The position numbers and the translations under genes are program-made. A DNA stretch of 64,000 nucleotides from Epiperipatus broadwayi. Lineage: Eukaryota; Onychophora; Udeonychophora; Euonychophora; Peripatidae. How positions within the stretch are numbered: the first letter of the stretch is position 1; each line of letters starts with the position of its first letter. Shown here piece after piece: positions 13,801-28,800 of this stretch. Location: NCBI GenBank assembly GCA_028023455.1, contig JAQFVV010012423.1, positions 7,608,269 through 7,672,268 of the forward strand, written 5' to 3'. Under the pieces are notes generated by a model. It had not been told where the DNA came from and made no database searches. It saw nothing but the letters and a program-made list of their open reading frames with translations.

Positions 13801-16800
13801 GTGATTTTGCCTAATTGATGAGAAGCCATTTAGATTTTTTTTTTTTCAATGTCTGCAATGATATATTTGAAGTATAAGAGCAATAATTGTGATTTTTTAA
13901 AAAAAAAAAATTAAGATTTGAATGAAATTGAGTAATTAAATAAAAGGAGATTGCCAGTTACATTTACGATAATTAATAATCATTTGCATTTATTGAAAGT
14001 GAATTCTTGTCAAAGGATGCTTGCTTGAAATATAGCATATATAGGTGAATTTATATATAATATTATTGAATTATACATGTGATTATTTGTATTTTAATAC
14101 AAAAACATCTTTTCTCTTTCTGATTTGAGTGATCTTGAAATTATAGATTGTAATCAGTACGTCATTATACATTACCCACTCAAATATATTTAACACAGTC
14201 CCAATCTTAATCCTTTTATATATTAATTAATATTGATATGATTGCTCCATGTTGTCATGAAGTCTGGTGTTTTATTCATTGTCCAAGTAGTCTGAATAAA
14301 AATCAATAGTAACTTCATTTTTTCCAATATTTAAGGAATTCATAGCAGTATAATTTTTATAACTTTTTGTACTGGTTAATTCAGAAGTTTAATAATATAT
14401 TTTTCTTCCTATGTGATGATTTTCCTTCTGACAACAGTAATATAAAAATAATTCAAATGAAATGTAAGTCCACTTTTAATGCCTGTAATATGATATTCTT
14501 TAAATATGTTATGTTCTGAGGCACTTCTTTCATTGTAAGATTTGAATTAAACGTGGGATCTGCAATGAAATTGTTATTAAGTTTAACATTAGCATTCAAA
14601 ACATGGTCTGTTCTTCTAGCATCTTTTAAAGTCAGTTTTATCTTGGGGTGTTTTAATAGATTGATATAGTGAAGGATTGAAGAATTCAAAATATTTGGAT
14701 TGGTTGACAGCTGAGTAAAGTAAAACATATACTTTGATTCCAACAGAATGAAAGTGTTGTGCTTAATCTATCATTTGGATGCTTGATCATAATATGATCT
14801 TTTGAAAACTAATCATTATTTGAAAATTTATATGATTGGCTTTGTAAAATCTTTGCACGATAATCAACTTGGGAAGAATCCTTTAAAAAAGATCAAAGGC
14901 TTCTAAACAGACTTATAGAGATTAGCAATAATGCTAATAAATTATAAATTAATGTATTATAATGTTTTCCGTTTTGCTAGGCCTCTACACGCTAATATAA
15001 ATTGCGCCCGAGTTGATCAAGCTATATTTCCTGATCAACTCAGCCTTGTAATTGTTGAGAATTATACTATCGACGACATCAGCTTTTAATTTATTTGAAA
15101 GGCGCCAGAGTTCTGCAAGAACCCACTGAACCGTCACATAGCATCTCAAAAATTAAAAAGAAATTTTTAAACTAATCGGTATTACATCATACCGTAACGA
15201 GAATTATTTTTTTAAGATTATTATTCCTGGGCTTATTCAAACATATTGGCAAAGGTAAATTACATTCTTAAATCTTCTTAAACTAATAATAAATTTAATA
15301 ATAAAAAATAATAACTATTATTAATAACGCACAAATGAAAATTGGTATTAGAAATATTTTTTATTATAATAGATTAAAAAATAAAATTTGAAAGGCAATT
15401 ATTTATCAAATAAATTGGAGAGAACACAATTCAGATGTGAATCAATTAATAAAAAACAATTTTACAATTACAGCTCACTTCCAAATTTCTTCTAGAAAGT
15501 TACTAAATAATGAATGTCTCTTGCACAAGAAATTCAATGTCTCTATCGGGATTGTTTAAACATACTTTTAGAAATTGTTTGAAAACGTTTAATCTGGTCA
15601 CAATCAGGAGTAATGAAGCATTACTTACCGGTAAGTATTAGTGAATTCACGATGGTTGTAGATAACTATGCATAGTTTTTCGGAGTTAAAATGAGCTCAC
15701 GGCCTTTAGTTATTAGTTGATCTTGTGGTCCATTCTCCTAGTCGGTCACAAAAGCTTTTCTGGTATACATCTTCAGACCCGATGTCTTCGGAAGCTCCGG
15801 TTTACTCCGACATGCCGAATTACTTCAGCATAGAGCGATCTTGGATATATTATTGTTATCCAAAACCAACGAACAAGACGTTCCTCCAACGGAATCCCTT
15901 CTTTTTATACTAGAGGTCCAGTTTTCAGACTTCTGCGCATATCTTTTGTTTGTCAAAATATACGTTGATAATCTTATATATTCTTTATAAAATTTATGTT
16001 ACAAAGTCTTTATTTTTTTCAGCATAATTCTGCCATCTTTAATTAGTTGAAATATTTTTACTTTCTCTTATCTAGATTGGTAATTTGTGTTTTTTGTTCT
16101 CTCCAATTCTAACTTTTATTTCTAATTACATAAAAAAAATGAAAGAATAATTTAACTTTCACTGTATGTTTTTTTTTTTTTAAAAAAAAAATTAGTCAAA
16201 AAAAAATCTAAATTTACTTTTATTTTTTTAGCTTTTACCAAATGCCAATATATTTGCAACGTATATAAATAAACATTACCGTATATACAACAAACCACAC
16301 ACAAAAATATATTTGCAACGTATATAAATAAACGTTACAGTATTGATAAAAAATCAAGTCAGATGATCTAATTTTAATAAAGCTCCTATTTACAATTGTT
16401 ATATATAGAGTAAGTTAAAAACAAACTCTTATGAAGCTTCAAAAATACCCTCAACCTCAGACCGCGGTTTCTGCCTCTAGCGTCATCAGTGAGGTGCTAG
16501 GGAATAAAAATACTAGAACTAGTCCAGCATTTTATCAATGCCTAACTATTGAGAAGAAAATCTGAAACTTTCAGACATTTAAATGTCCAAAAATCCAGCT
16601 ATCTAACTCAAATAGCGTACTGCTATTTGAGTTAGATAGCTGGATTTTTGGACATTTAAATGTCTGAAAGTTTCAGATTTTCTTCTCAATAGTTAGGCAT
16701 TGATAAAATGCTGGACTAGTTCTAGTATTTTTATTCCCTAGCACCTCACTGATGACGCTAGAGGCAGAAACCGCGGTCTGAGGTTGAGGGTATTTTTGAA

Positions 16801-19800
16801 GCTTCATAAGAGTTTGTTTTTAACTTACTCTATATATAACAATTGTAAATAGGAGCTTTATTAAAATTAGGTCATCTGACTTGATTTTTTATCAATTTAA
16901 TTTTAGTTTTTTTTTTGCTATTAATGCTTTGGCGATTTTATATTGCTAGAGCTATTAATATATGGTGTATCTGAACTTAGTTCAGTCACATACTGCTATT
17001 TGAGTTAGATAGCTGGATTTTTGGACATTTAAATGTCTGAAAGTTTCAGATTTTCTTCTCAATAGTTAGGCATTGATAAAATGCTGGACTAGTTCTAGTA
17101 TTTTTATTCCCTAGCACCTCACTGATGACGCTAGAGGCAGAAACCGCGGTCTGAGGTTGAGGGTATTTTTGAAGCTTCATAAGAGTTTGTTTTTAACTTA
17201 CTCTATATATAACGTTACAGTATATACAACAAACCACACACAAACTTCTTTACAAATCTTGATTTATTATAATATAAACTATTATAATGTACTACAATAT
17301 CCTCCAACATTTCGACTACATTATTTTATAGTCTTTTTCAAGGAACAACTAAAAAATACATAAATTATGAGAAATACATTTTCTCGAAAGCACTAAGCCA
17401 TTTTAATTGATTAATTGCTATTAATATATACAGCTTTACGTTATAAGTGTGATAGCACTATTTAATATTATTATAAAAACAATAAATACAAATATTCCAT
17501 AATACATATAACAAATACTTCTTACCTTAAAATTCTTTTAACATTGGATTCTATTATTGAACATTATAATAGTTCATATAATAAATCAAGATATTTGTGT
17601 GTGGTTGGTTGTATATATATATTGAAATTAATGAGCTATTTTTAAAATAGAAGACTGTATTTGTTATTTTTTAATTTATTTTAAATTTAAAATTATTAAT
17701 TGCATATATAAAACAATATATCTATAAAAATATGTAAAATAGGCCCCCCTCCCCACTTAAAAAATCTTAGCACTTCACAAATCTTGATACTCTTGTTTAT
17801 ATATCTGAATTAAATAATTTTTATTTTTGTATTGTTTTTTAGATTATGTACCTTAATGTTTATATAAAAAAAGTAATTGAAATGTCAGATGTGTAATATA
17901 TATAAAAATAATTGATTTAGAGATTTGTTACAATTTGTGAGATTGTATGATTTTTTTTTGATTAGTAAATCATATAGAAAGAATAGATAAAATCAAATTT
18001 TATTTGCTTTTATCACCTACTCATTGAAATTCTTAATACTTAATTACAAATGTCATCATGGTAACTTTTACTTTGATTGCCATAACTTTTTACTCCACAA
18101 CTTGCATCATTGAAAGAGAATGAAATTTGGTTGAAGTTTCTTTTTCATTTATTACTTTCTCTTTTTTTTTCTTCTCCATATTAAATAACTTATTTTTTCA
18201 TTAATATTAAACAATTATTTCATCTTTTTTCCTTTATTTTTATTTTGTCTTCATCATAATTAGTACATATTATCTTCTTTCATTTTTATCTAAGATCAGT
18301 TTGTTTTTAATTTGTGAGTTATCTTCTTTTCACTAACATTTTTTTCATGCAATTTTTATTTTGTTAGAATATACTGATGAAGAAAAAAAATGCATTTCTT
18401 ATTAATTTTATGTTTAGGTTTTTTTTCTTTTTTGTATGATTTTAAAAGTATTTCATACAATTGATTGTAAACCAGTTCTGAATATTTAGATGATTAACAC
18501 CTGTGTTTTCATCAAATTCAAATGCTATAAGAGAAATATGTTTGTTTATTTATTTTAATAGGGGAATAACATATATTAGTAAAGATAGACGGAAAAGGAT
18601 TGCTGCTATTGGAAGGGAATTAGCTTTGGCTAAATATGATCTTGTTGTACTACAAGAGGTAAGATCATAGTTTTTAGCTTTTTTAAATTATAATGAGAGT
18701 TATATTGGATTTATGATAACTTTTAATTAATTAATTAAAAAAGAAAGTCTACTTAAAAAAATATTGTTAACATTGTTTTTGAAGGCATGAATATTATATG
18801 AAGAGAGTTCCATATATATGACTGGTATGAAAAAGTATGATGTGTATGAAGATGAGCAGTATATAGATTTCAAGCAAAATTTTAATAAGAGTATTTATTT
18901 TTATAAAAAGAATATGTTAATTTAAAAAGTTTAGAAGAATAGTGATTGTGATAATATCTATAGAAGATTCACAAATCAACAAATTGTCAATAATGAGAGA
19001 ATGAAGTGAAATAGGAGATGAATCATTGTAAAATATTAATGGCTTCTAGTAGATAATGAATAGATTCACATCTATTCTATCCAGATATGAAAACAGTATT
19101 CAATGGAAAATCCAATTTGAGCATTATACAAAGTATGAAGTGAAATTATATATATATTTTCTGTTAAAAAGACCAAGTTTAACTGGTAGCAATTTTAGCA
19201 ATAAAGAAGATAAGATTATATTAAAAGAGCTTGCTGGAAATAGTAATTCCTAGTGCAAATAGTTTGAATAATTTTTGAAAAAATATTAGTAAAACAGAAA
19301 AATAACATTTGTAAACATAATACATATTCTTTTAAAAATATTTCTAGTGTTTTAATGGAGTCTGTATTTCTATTGTCTATTAGATACTTGAATTTTCTAT
19401 ATGAAACTTACTAATAACTAAAAGCTTCGTTGGAATCTAGTTGTTTTAAATAATAAGTGCTTGGTATATACTGTCAATCAAATTTTAAAAAGAAAATATC
19501 TGATATTTCATCTAGCTCACTAAATTGAAAACGATTTGTATAACAGTTAGCATGATAATAATGAACTCATGATTTAGAAATCTTAATAGAGGTATTTTCA
19601 CATAGACAGTTTCTAATAAGAATAGTTTTCAATTAAATTATGTTTTGATACTTAATAAAACTAATATTAAAAGTTTTTATATGCATTTTGTAACTAATAT
19701 AAATTTGATCATAATTTATTTAATGGCTATAAAATTGAGATTACATTTTAAAGAATGACAAAAGTTGAGATAAAAGAATCGATCATTAATAAATTGAGAA

Positions 19801-22800
19801 GAAAAAATATTAGGCTAAAGTTTTTATTTTCAGATTTATTTGATAATTTAAAAAAATCTGTAATCGGTTGATTAAAAAAAAAAAATTCAAATAAAAAATG
19901 TGAATTATTTAAAGAAAATATAAAAGATACTACAATAAATAATAATTAATAAAAGAAATAAGAATTAAAAGTCTTGGATTAGTAATGAGTTCATGAATAA
20001 TACAATAGAGTGAAAATAATGCAGAAATACAATTTTTTTAATAAATAGAATTATATATAGAAGACTTAATAGTGAATTAATATACGAAGTGATAAAACTA
20101 AAATAGAATAATTAGAAAGAGAATACAAGGAAATAGAATAAAATCTAATACAATAGAATCATTTAATTAGGAGAAAGGGTTGTAGGAATGAATTATTAAT
20201 GGAAAATAAAAATGGCAGGGAAAGTAAATAAATTTATAAGTGATTTATATAATAAAAGTAACAAGCTTGCATTTATATTATTTGAGAACAATCATCAGTG
20301 AAATAGGATGCATAGGTTAATAAAATAAAAATTAGCATATCACAAGGAATTGATGGGATTTCAGTTAAGTTATTGGGGGTAAAAAAGTAAATTCTTTGGT
20401 ACTTCCAATGTAATTTATAATTCGAAGGAATTACTTCTAGATTTTATTGCAACAAAGATAATTCTATTGGGAAAAATATTAATATAACAATTTTCCAACA
20501 AACAGCTAAAATGTTATTGAAAGCCTTGATTAGATAGATTTTCAATATATTAGGGATTTATATCTAATAAAAAGTTTGGACTTAAAAAATTTAGACAAGA
20601 GTTGTAATTGTAGGGCTGAAATTTTTTATAAAAAGTCATATGGAGAATGAAGGAAGAAGACTTCTATTTGTTTTCATTGTTCTTGAACATACATTTGATA
20701 TCTTAATTTGGATTACTTTTTTTGAATATTTTGCAAGTAGAGGTGTAAATTGAAAAAAAAAAGTTTATTAGTTATATTTATCAATAAGTACAAAAGATTT
20801 ATTAATTAATTTATATTACTTTTGTTTTTGAAAAATGATCAGACAAATTTTTAAAATTTAAATATAACATCTTCATTTCTTAATCATTCTTTAAACTAAT
20901 TTATTAAGCTTTAAATTTTATTATCTATGAATTATATTTAGTGATTTAGTCAGTTAATTAATTATATTACTTGAAGTTGTTTATCAATAAAGAAATGAGC
21001 AATACTTTAAAACATAGAGCTATATTTAGTATTTTAGAAATAATTTAAAAATTAATCACACTACTTAAAGTTGTGCAATTGTGGGATTTATTTTAAGATG
21101 CCAAATATATATGTTATATATTTCATACAAAGGCTTTTTTTTACTTCGTAACATTCCTGTGATATTCAGTTAAAAAAGATAATCATGCACTCATTGCTTG
21201 AACACCCCCCCCCTCATTTATTTTTACAATCAACATATTAACACCCATCTGACCAACTTTGATTACCATATGATTTTTACCTACTACTTAAAGTACAGCT
21301 AGATAACTATATCCTGACTGATATGCTGATATTTTTTATTAACTTATATGTAACAACCAAAGTTAAGAGAGAATGTTATTTTGAACAAGCAGCAAAACTT
21401 TGAATACAAATTGTATTCTTAAATGCTTAGAAACATCATATCATAAGGAGATATGTTAACCTTCCTATTCCTGATAATATATATAGTAACAGTACCTCAT
21501 ATTCAGAGAAAAGATTTGCCTTTGAAGTAAACCAAATCAAAAAATTGGTTTTCTTTTTATAAATGTTATAAGATGTTAAGTTAATAAAGATAATTCTCAT
21601 ACCTTGAATGGTGATTTGCTTTCTAAAGGATGAGGTTTATGGTAATCCTTAGAGAATCCATTTTGCCTTTTATTGTTTACACATTCTACCAGTTTGTTTT
21701 ACTTTACCCATAATAAGTGCATTTAATAACTGAATTTTCTTACTTGTCCATTTTAATTAATTTTATTAGGAAATATAAAGATTTGATTTAATTCTCATTT
21801 AGATACATTGTTTGAATTATACTTTTTTTAAGCCAATAACAAAAATCTCATTTTAAAATTTAAACTAATTTTAGCTGGAAGTATTCCACCTTATCATTTT
21901 ATACTCCTAAGATGTAATTTGTATCAAGCAGTTCAAGAAATAGAAAGTTTTATTCATGATTATAGGTTTATTATATCATTATAGTGAAGTTGTAATTTAC
22001 TCTGATTATCAATTCTAATTCTAGTTATCATTGTGAATAACTTCATTCAGTTATCACCAATTTTTTTTTTATATATATTTCATGAAATGAGGCAGTCAGC
22101 TATTACCCTCTGTTTTGTCTATAATTTACATATCTCTTTATTTAAGAATTGAGTGATCGAAGAAAAGACAAATAATCTTGTATCTTTTTCTAGAGAAGTG
22201 AAAATTATCACTGTTATTGTTAATTTAGCAGATATTTTATCGTCATATTATGTGTACAATGGATTGTGTCTTTGAATTAATGTAGTATCTGGCTTTTGTT
22301 TCTGATTAAGTATTATTGTTAGTCATCTGTAAATTACTTAATAAATTCATTGGAATATTTTTATATATATGCACATTAAAAATAATAAATTAATTTACAA
22401 TTTGTGCAGAGGGTTCAAGACACATTGATTCTTTTTTACTACATACTGTACATAAAATCTAATATTTTGATTTTTAGCATCATCCCTTCATGAACTTCCA
22501 ATATTTTATGATTTGTGATGTTATTTTATCTCAGATTACAGCTCTCCAAATCATCTATTGTTAAAAGATATCTATCAAAAATTTGTTCTCATTCTTATTA
22601 TTTTTTATATTCTCCAAATTACTAAGATTGACAATGGGTTTAATATAAATGAATTTATTTTTATGTATTTCTTAAATGTAAACATTTTCTTCAATTTGAT
22701 CAAATCACACATTTAGATAGTTGTAACTTATGCCCCATGTGGCCGCGAGGTGCTGTTTCTGTGTCAACCACAGAAATATTCAGAGTAGGGGGCCAAAAGC

Positions 22801-25800
22801 AGTGATGAAAGTGTCAGCCATGAGATGGCGCTGTTTACCATGCGTACACACAGGAACATTATGCCAACTAGTTTCCAGCACTACTGCCCGCTTGGTGGCG
22901 CTGATAGCCATAGGTAAACACATTTAGCTTACTCTGAATATTTCTGTGGTTGACACAGAAACAGCCCCTCTTGCGGCCACATGGAGCATAAGTTATAACT
23001 ACCCACATTTAATATTATATTGTTATTATCAATTTTTTGGACTGTAAGTGTTGTATTATGCATTTTCCAAATTTGAATGTAATAAATAACATTGACTTAC
23101 AAGTACATAAATATGGACTTCTCTCTTAGACTGGACCAAGCATTAAAATAACATTCTAAGATACTGAACATATGTACCAGATCATTACTTGATGAGTATT
23201 TGTATTGAAGTTTTTTCACACTTTTACAAGAATCTATATTAATAGAATTTGTCATTATTCTCTTTATATCTATTTTGCTTGTGGGGGATTTTGACCAAAA
23301 CTTTTAAACATGTAGCTCTTATTTGATCCAATTTAAAAAGTATATGCTATTCAAAATGAAGCAATATGTTTTTCAGTATTTGCAACTTACTGTTGTTGAG
23401 ATTTATTAAATTATTTAAAGTATTGATATTATTAGTATTTAAACTATTATCTAAAGTCATATTTAATGCCCCTAAGATACTCTTTACTTGAATGCTTAAA
23501 AATATAACATCAAGATAAGTCAGCAGTTTACAATGACTATTGAATCAGTAAGACTTGCAATATCAAATAAATTACATGAAAATGCAATTTTGTTGTAAGA
23601 TCAGAACTAACAGATATTGATTTTTTTAAAAATGTCACTGCCATAATCTTAAAAATTGAACAATTTGAAACGTTTGATCTGGATTTCCATGATAGCCATA
23701 GAATCGGCATTCAGAACATTACTTTTAGAAATTTAAGAGTTTATGAATGTTTTTTAACAGCATTTTATTGCATATGTCAGATATATGTTATATCTAATTA
23801 AATAGGACTATATTAGTTCTATTTCCAAATATACATTTGAACTGGATGAGATGCACATATATTGGACTTTTTATAATCATTATTGAGTTTGTTTGGTTGG
23901 CAATTTTTTTTGCTCATGAGGATAAAGGTTTTGTGGAGGTGGATTACATTGTCCAACTTGGATGCCATGCTCATACTCTCTCTCTCTAGAATATTTTATG
24001 ATTATTTAGTTTTTCATCACAGTATGTATTTAAGGGGTTTTGCTTTGCCTTTTATATGTATGATTGAATCCTGATGACAACCATTTATGTTCATTCTGTA
24101 ATATTTTATCTGAAATATCAGTATAGTCAGTGTTATCTTGAGAGGATGTGTTTTAAGTTTTAGTATTTTAAGTTTTAGAATATGTTATTTGGTATTTCAT
24201 CTTCATGTAATAAAGAGAAGTTTAACGGCATTCTTTAACTGATTTGTGAGCAAATATACTGGGATCAGTACAAATGACTTATTGTCTTATATTGATGATA
24301 TTGTGAGCTTCTAATTTATCAAATAAATATGCTTTAAAAGTTCATAATAATGATCATGTGATTGGGTAACCTGAAAACTAACAGACAGTAAATCATATTG
24401 GAGAATGATTTCATAAGATTGTTAATAGTCAGTAATAAGCAATTTGATGATATCTAATATAAACAGTACTAATATGCTGTTTGAACAGCTTGATAGTATA
24501 TCAGATATTTTTACTTGAAATATTAGAATCTAATATATAGTACATGATAAATTGACATCATTTTACTTAAATATGATTCATTGATTTTGATTACGAGATT
24601 GTGAAGTATAACAAGTTTGTAAAAATTATATCCATCTATTGCAGTAGAGCCCAATCTTATTAGCAAAATATTTATAATTAATGTAGTTTCTGTTATTTCA
24701 AGTTTATATGTTGTGATTGTAAATAATTGGTCTAATTATGGGGTTAAAAAGCAATTAAATAATAAAATGAACGAATTATATATATATATATTCAAAATCC
24801 AAATATATCACAGATTATATAAAAAAAACAATTGATGTATATGAATTTTTCAATCACTAACCTTTTTTTGCATAGTATTCTTTTAAATATCCTGATTTTC
24901 ACACCTTTGGGCATGAATGTCTCATATTGGAAATTATCTATTACATAAAACATGACAATCATCTAAAATTAATAATTGCATGATTCTTCAATCTTTCAGT
25001 AGAATGGTTTAAGTGTATTTATTCCAGAAATGCCTTTTGTGAAAGGTAATATTATATTTATAATTTTCAGTGAAAAAATTCATTGTTGCATAACTGAACT
25101 CAGCATTATTAATGGTAATATTTTACAAGAGTTAATTAAACTATTTTTATTTTAGGACAATGTGAATATTATTTCATTCTGAATCACACTTTTTTGTTAT
25201 TTATGTTCACTACAAGTTCTTTTCTTATGACTGTTAGTAATTGTATATGTTACATTTTTTAAATTACATTGTGAATTTAATTCTCTAAAATATTTGTTTA
25301 ATTTATTATATGGCAATTGGTTCCAAATACTTCCTATATTATACATAGTTATGTAAACATTTGTATGTTTTATCTGATTATATATATTTACCTTTTTTTT
25401 TTTTATGGAAAGTTTTTATCTTTATAAATGTTTAACTTTTTAAAACTACTATTAGTATGCTATTTTTTCTAAAATAAAAAGCAAATTATCATTATTAAAC
25501 AAAAACTTCAGGACAATTTAGTTTTATTTTGAAACTCTTTCTTAGATTAATTAGGATAGCTATTTTAATTTAAAATTTTATGTTATAAAGTAAATCAAAA
25601 ACTAATGTCTTATCTTAATAAAAAATAATAGGAATATTAAGTGTTCACTTTAATTTTATGCTTATTTAAAAATACCTTTTGTGAGAAGGAATTGTCTAAA
25701 TTGGTAAGAGAACTGTCATAATTTTAATTAAATGTGAATTGCTAAGCATTGCATAGTTTTGTTTTATATATATATATTGGCATTTTAAAAATAGCTTATA

Positions 25801-28800
25801 ACTAATTATTAAAATATTTATAATTTTTCTCAGATTTTATTTGGATGGAAAAAAATGAATTTAAAATATTTTCTATTATTATTATTTTAATATTCACCCA
25901 TGAATATCATAGTTATGTTGATGATGTCAAGAAGATATAAAACTGAATAGAGAAAAACCCTTGCATATAAAGAAACTACTTTGATAGGAAAAAGAAAAGA
26001 ATGTAAAAGGAAAGTGGGTAATGGAAACAATTGTACTTGAGAATTAATGGTGCAGAAATAAAATATTCTCATTGATGATCATTGGAATTATTAGAGGAAA
26101 CTAGACATTAAAAAAAAAAAAAACATTTTATTTACAATAGTCCTTTCTATTCTACAATAACAGGTTTGCTGTCCTTGGTTTCAATTAGCATGTGAAAAAA
26201 AATATTAAATAAAAATAAAATTAGAAATTCATAAATTTCATGCATGCATTATCTATATGAGCACCAACATCAATCTTTTTTTTATTTATTGGCCATTTCC
26301 TCATCTTGTACACTAAGAGTGTGCTTAGTATGTGTTTAGTCAATTTATGACTGTACTGTCTTTTTCGTAACTGCATTGTTATATTTTTTTGATAATTATT
26401 TTTGTTGATATCTTAATATATGTATTTTTAAAATGTTATATTAAACTTATATATATATGTTACACAGATAGATTTGCTATTATTCATTGGTTCCGATATA
26501 TATGGAAGATCTTGGAACATAATGCAATAGATATGGGGTCATTATTGTGCTTTAAAAAAATTTTATTTTATAAGTCGATACATTGAATTTTTATTGTTTG
26601 TAATTTTTTTTTTTTTGGTTTATTTTTCGTAATTTTTGATTATCAGAAAACTGTTAAATTGTTTTTTTAATAAAAAAGTTATTAATGAAATTTGTTTTTT
26701 GTCATGTTTTTATCTTAAAAATAATCAAGCATTGGTGGTCGAGAGGTCAGCGACAGCTGCTTTACAAGCAGTTATCTCGGGTTAGCGGATTCGCTTCCCG
26801 GCTGATGCTATGACCCATGAGAAAATAATAATAATAATAAAAATAACAATTGTTTTTTCTTTTTTTAATCTTGACTATATTATAAAATATTATTTATGGA
26901 AGATTTGAACGAATTACATTTTAACTTTTTGATTTTAAGTTCTTACATTTAATTTGATTATATTCTTGATACATTTTTGTTGTTCTCAGACAATTATCTT
27001 AAAGCTTTTTGTTTATTTTAAAATGTTCATCTGAGAGCAATTGAAATATAATTAGATTAAAATCTTAAAGATAGCTTTGCTTTAGAAATGCTTAGAAGTT
27101 TTTAAAAGTAATAAATGGAAAATTGATAATCTCATAACCCAAATTATGAGAAATTCTAAAGTATATCATATATTTTTATTTCCAGTATGATCCTTGAGAA
27201 CATTTTTTGTTGAGTAATATGTAAAAAAAAAAATGTATTGTTAAAATTTAAACATATTTGAATCTAATAAACTATTTTATGATTGCATCTGTTTTTTCAG
27301 TGTTTTTCTGAGTGATAGTCGACTCAAATAAAATTACACAAATATATTTATATTTTTGTTAGTATCTGCCACTTTCTTGTGTTCTGAGTGTTTTCTATCA
27401 TAATGCCATAGAAATTTGCAGTGAAAGACATTAGATTGAGAGAAGAAATAGATTAAGAGTTGAAAATGATATTTTTGCTGTGTGATTTTTCCTTATTACT
27501 TCATGTTTTGTCAGTTTTATTTTATTCAGCTATTGAAATACTTATTAATATAGTATTTTATATTGGTAAAAATTGGAATAATCAAACTTTTAGCAATGTT
27601 TTTATTAATTTGCTGTCAAAATAAATAATGAAATAAGTTAACTATTGTTTTTCTTTAATTTATATTAGAACTCAATTGTTGTCAGCATTTCATGCCATAG
27701 GGAATCTTTCTTATTGTACATGACAATGGCCCTAACTTTTAATTACATGTGGAGCAGTTGTGACTCAAATCTTTTCTTCTTTTTTTTATTTTAGAATAAG
27801 AATGGCTGGCTAAAATCATTTACATATGGTTGCTAACACCTGTATGTTTGTCACTCACCTTTTTAAGATTTATACCTGAAATAGGAAAATGAATTAAAAG
27901 TATATATTGATCATTATCATACATTCCGAAATATTTTACAAAAAAATCACAGATTTTATTTAGTTTAAAATGTTAATACATCATACATTTATTTTTTATT
28001 TTGTCTTCCTCTTATTTATTTGAAATAAAAGTTTCATAAGATGAATATTTAATTACTTTCATACATGTAACTTTTTAGTTTATATTAGCACTTCTATAAC
28101 CTCATGCTTATTTTAAATTTATGCATAATTAGGATAAGATTTCTTTATAATATATATGTATTTTTGTTGTAAGACTATACATTGTTAATAAATAAATACA
28201 TTTTTATTTAACCAGTAAATTTATTATTTATTTTTATCAAATAACTGTGTTATATATTTATTTTAAAAAAATAAATATTTAACAAAGTTCTCCTAATTAT
28301 TTGTCGTGTTAATCAAAAAAAAAAAATCATACATAGTCAAAAATTCTTCTAATTAATTATTTTATAATAATAAATAATCAAAATCATAGATTTTTTTTCT
28401 CTTTTCTGGATAATTGTAATATTCACATAAATGTTCTGGGCATTCTTACAGGAAAAGGGTAGTCTATATAATTTAAACTTAGCTTTTATTAATGCTTAGT
28501 ATGCTTTCAATATTTAACACATCATAATCATAGCAATCTCACTTGATTATGATATGCTAAATATCAAAAGCATACTACCATTAATAAAAGCTAAGTTGTT
28601 TAAATTGTATAGACTATCTTTTCTGTATGAATGTCCAGAACATTTATTAGTATAAATGTTTGGGTTTTTTTTCCATTAATTTATATAATAAATTATCCGA
28701 TTATAAATTCAGGTTTTTTGTTTGTTTTTGATTATAATACCATACCACTATAAAGAACATCACGCAGTGTGATAGTCTTTTTTAATTTACTCATTATTTG

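Larger units (their letters stand above)
16331..17223. mobile_element. Hammerhead-bearing foldback element, family 2, with 13-bp TSD
   Basis: An 867-bp insert (16344-17210) flanked by perfect 13-bp repeats AACGTTACAGTAT (16331-16343 and 17211-17223). It consists of an inverted copy (16344-16614), a 6-nt spacer, a direct copy (16621-16993, 373 bp) and a truncated second direct copy (16994-17210). The arms are almost identical, so it is young. Each copy carries a hammerhead ribozyme core. No open reading frame, so it is non-autonomous. The architecture and ribozyme resemble Penelope-like element terminal repeats (inference). Confidence 0.88.
1823..18561 (+). other. nSMase intron 1 (16.7 kb)
   Basis: GT-AG, phase 2. 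Stretches with nothing recognisable are 1823-3239, 7432-9150, 10510-11199, 12700-14990 and 17630-18561: AT-rich, with runs of T and A and a (TTA)n microsatellite near 8387-8410. Minus-strand open stretches at 13421-13639 and 14453-14743 have no family resemblance that I can name. Confidence 0.8.

Noticed and set aside
22730-22927. Open frame of 65 codons rich in Cys as a possible secreted peptide
   Set aside because: Entirely inside the TA-flanked MITE and its inverted repeat, without a signal peptide.
26729-26808. Functional tRNA-Val gene
   Set aside because: The T arm is disrupted by an insertion, the B box has C for A58, and no clean terminator is needed to see that the fold fails.
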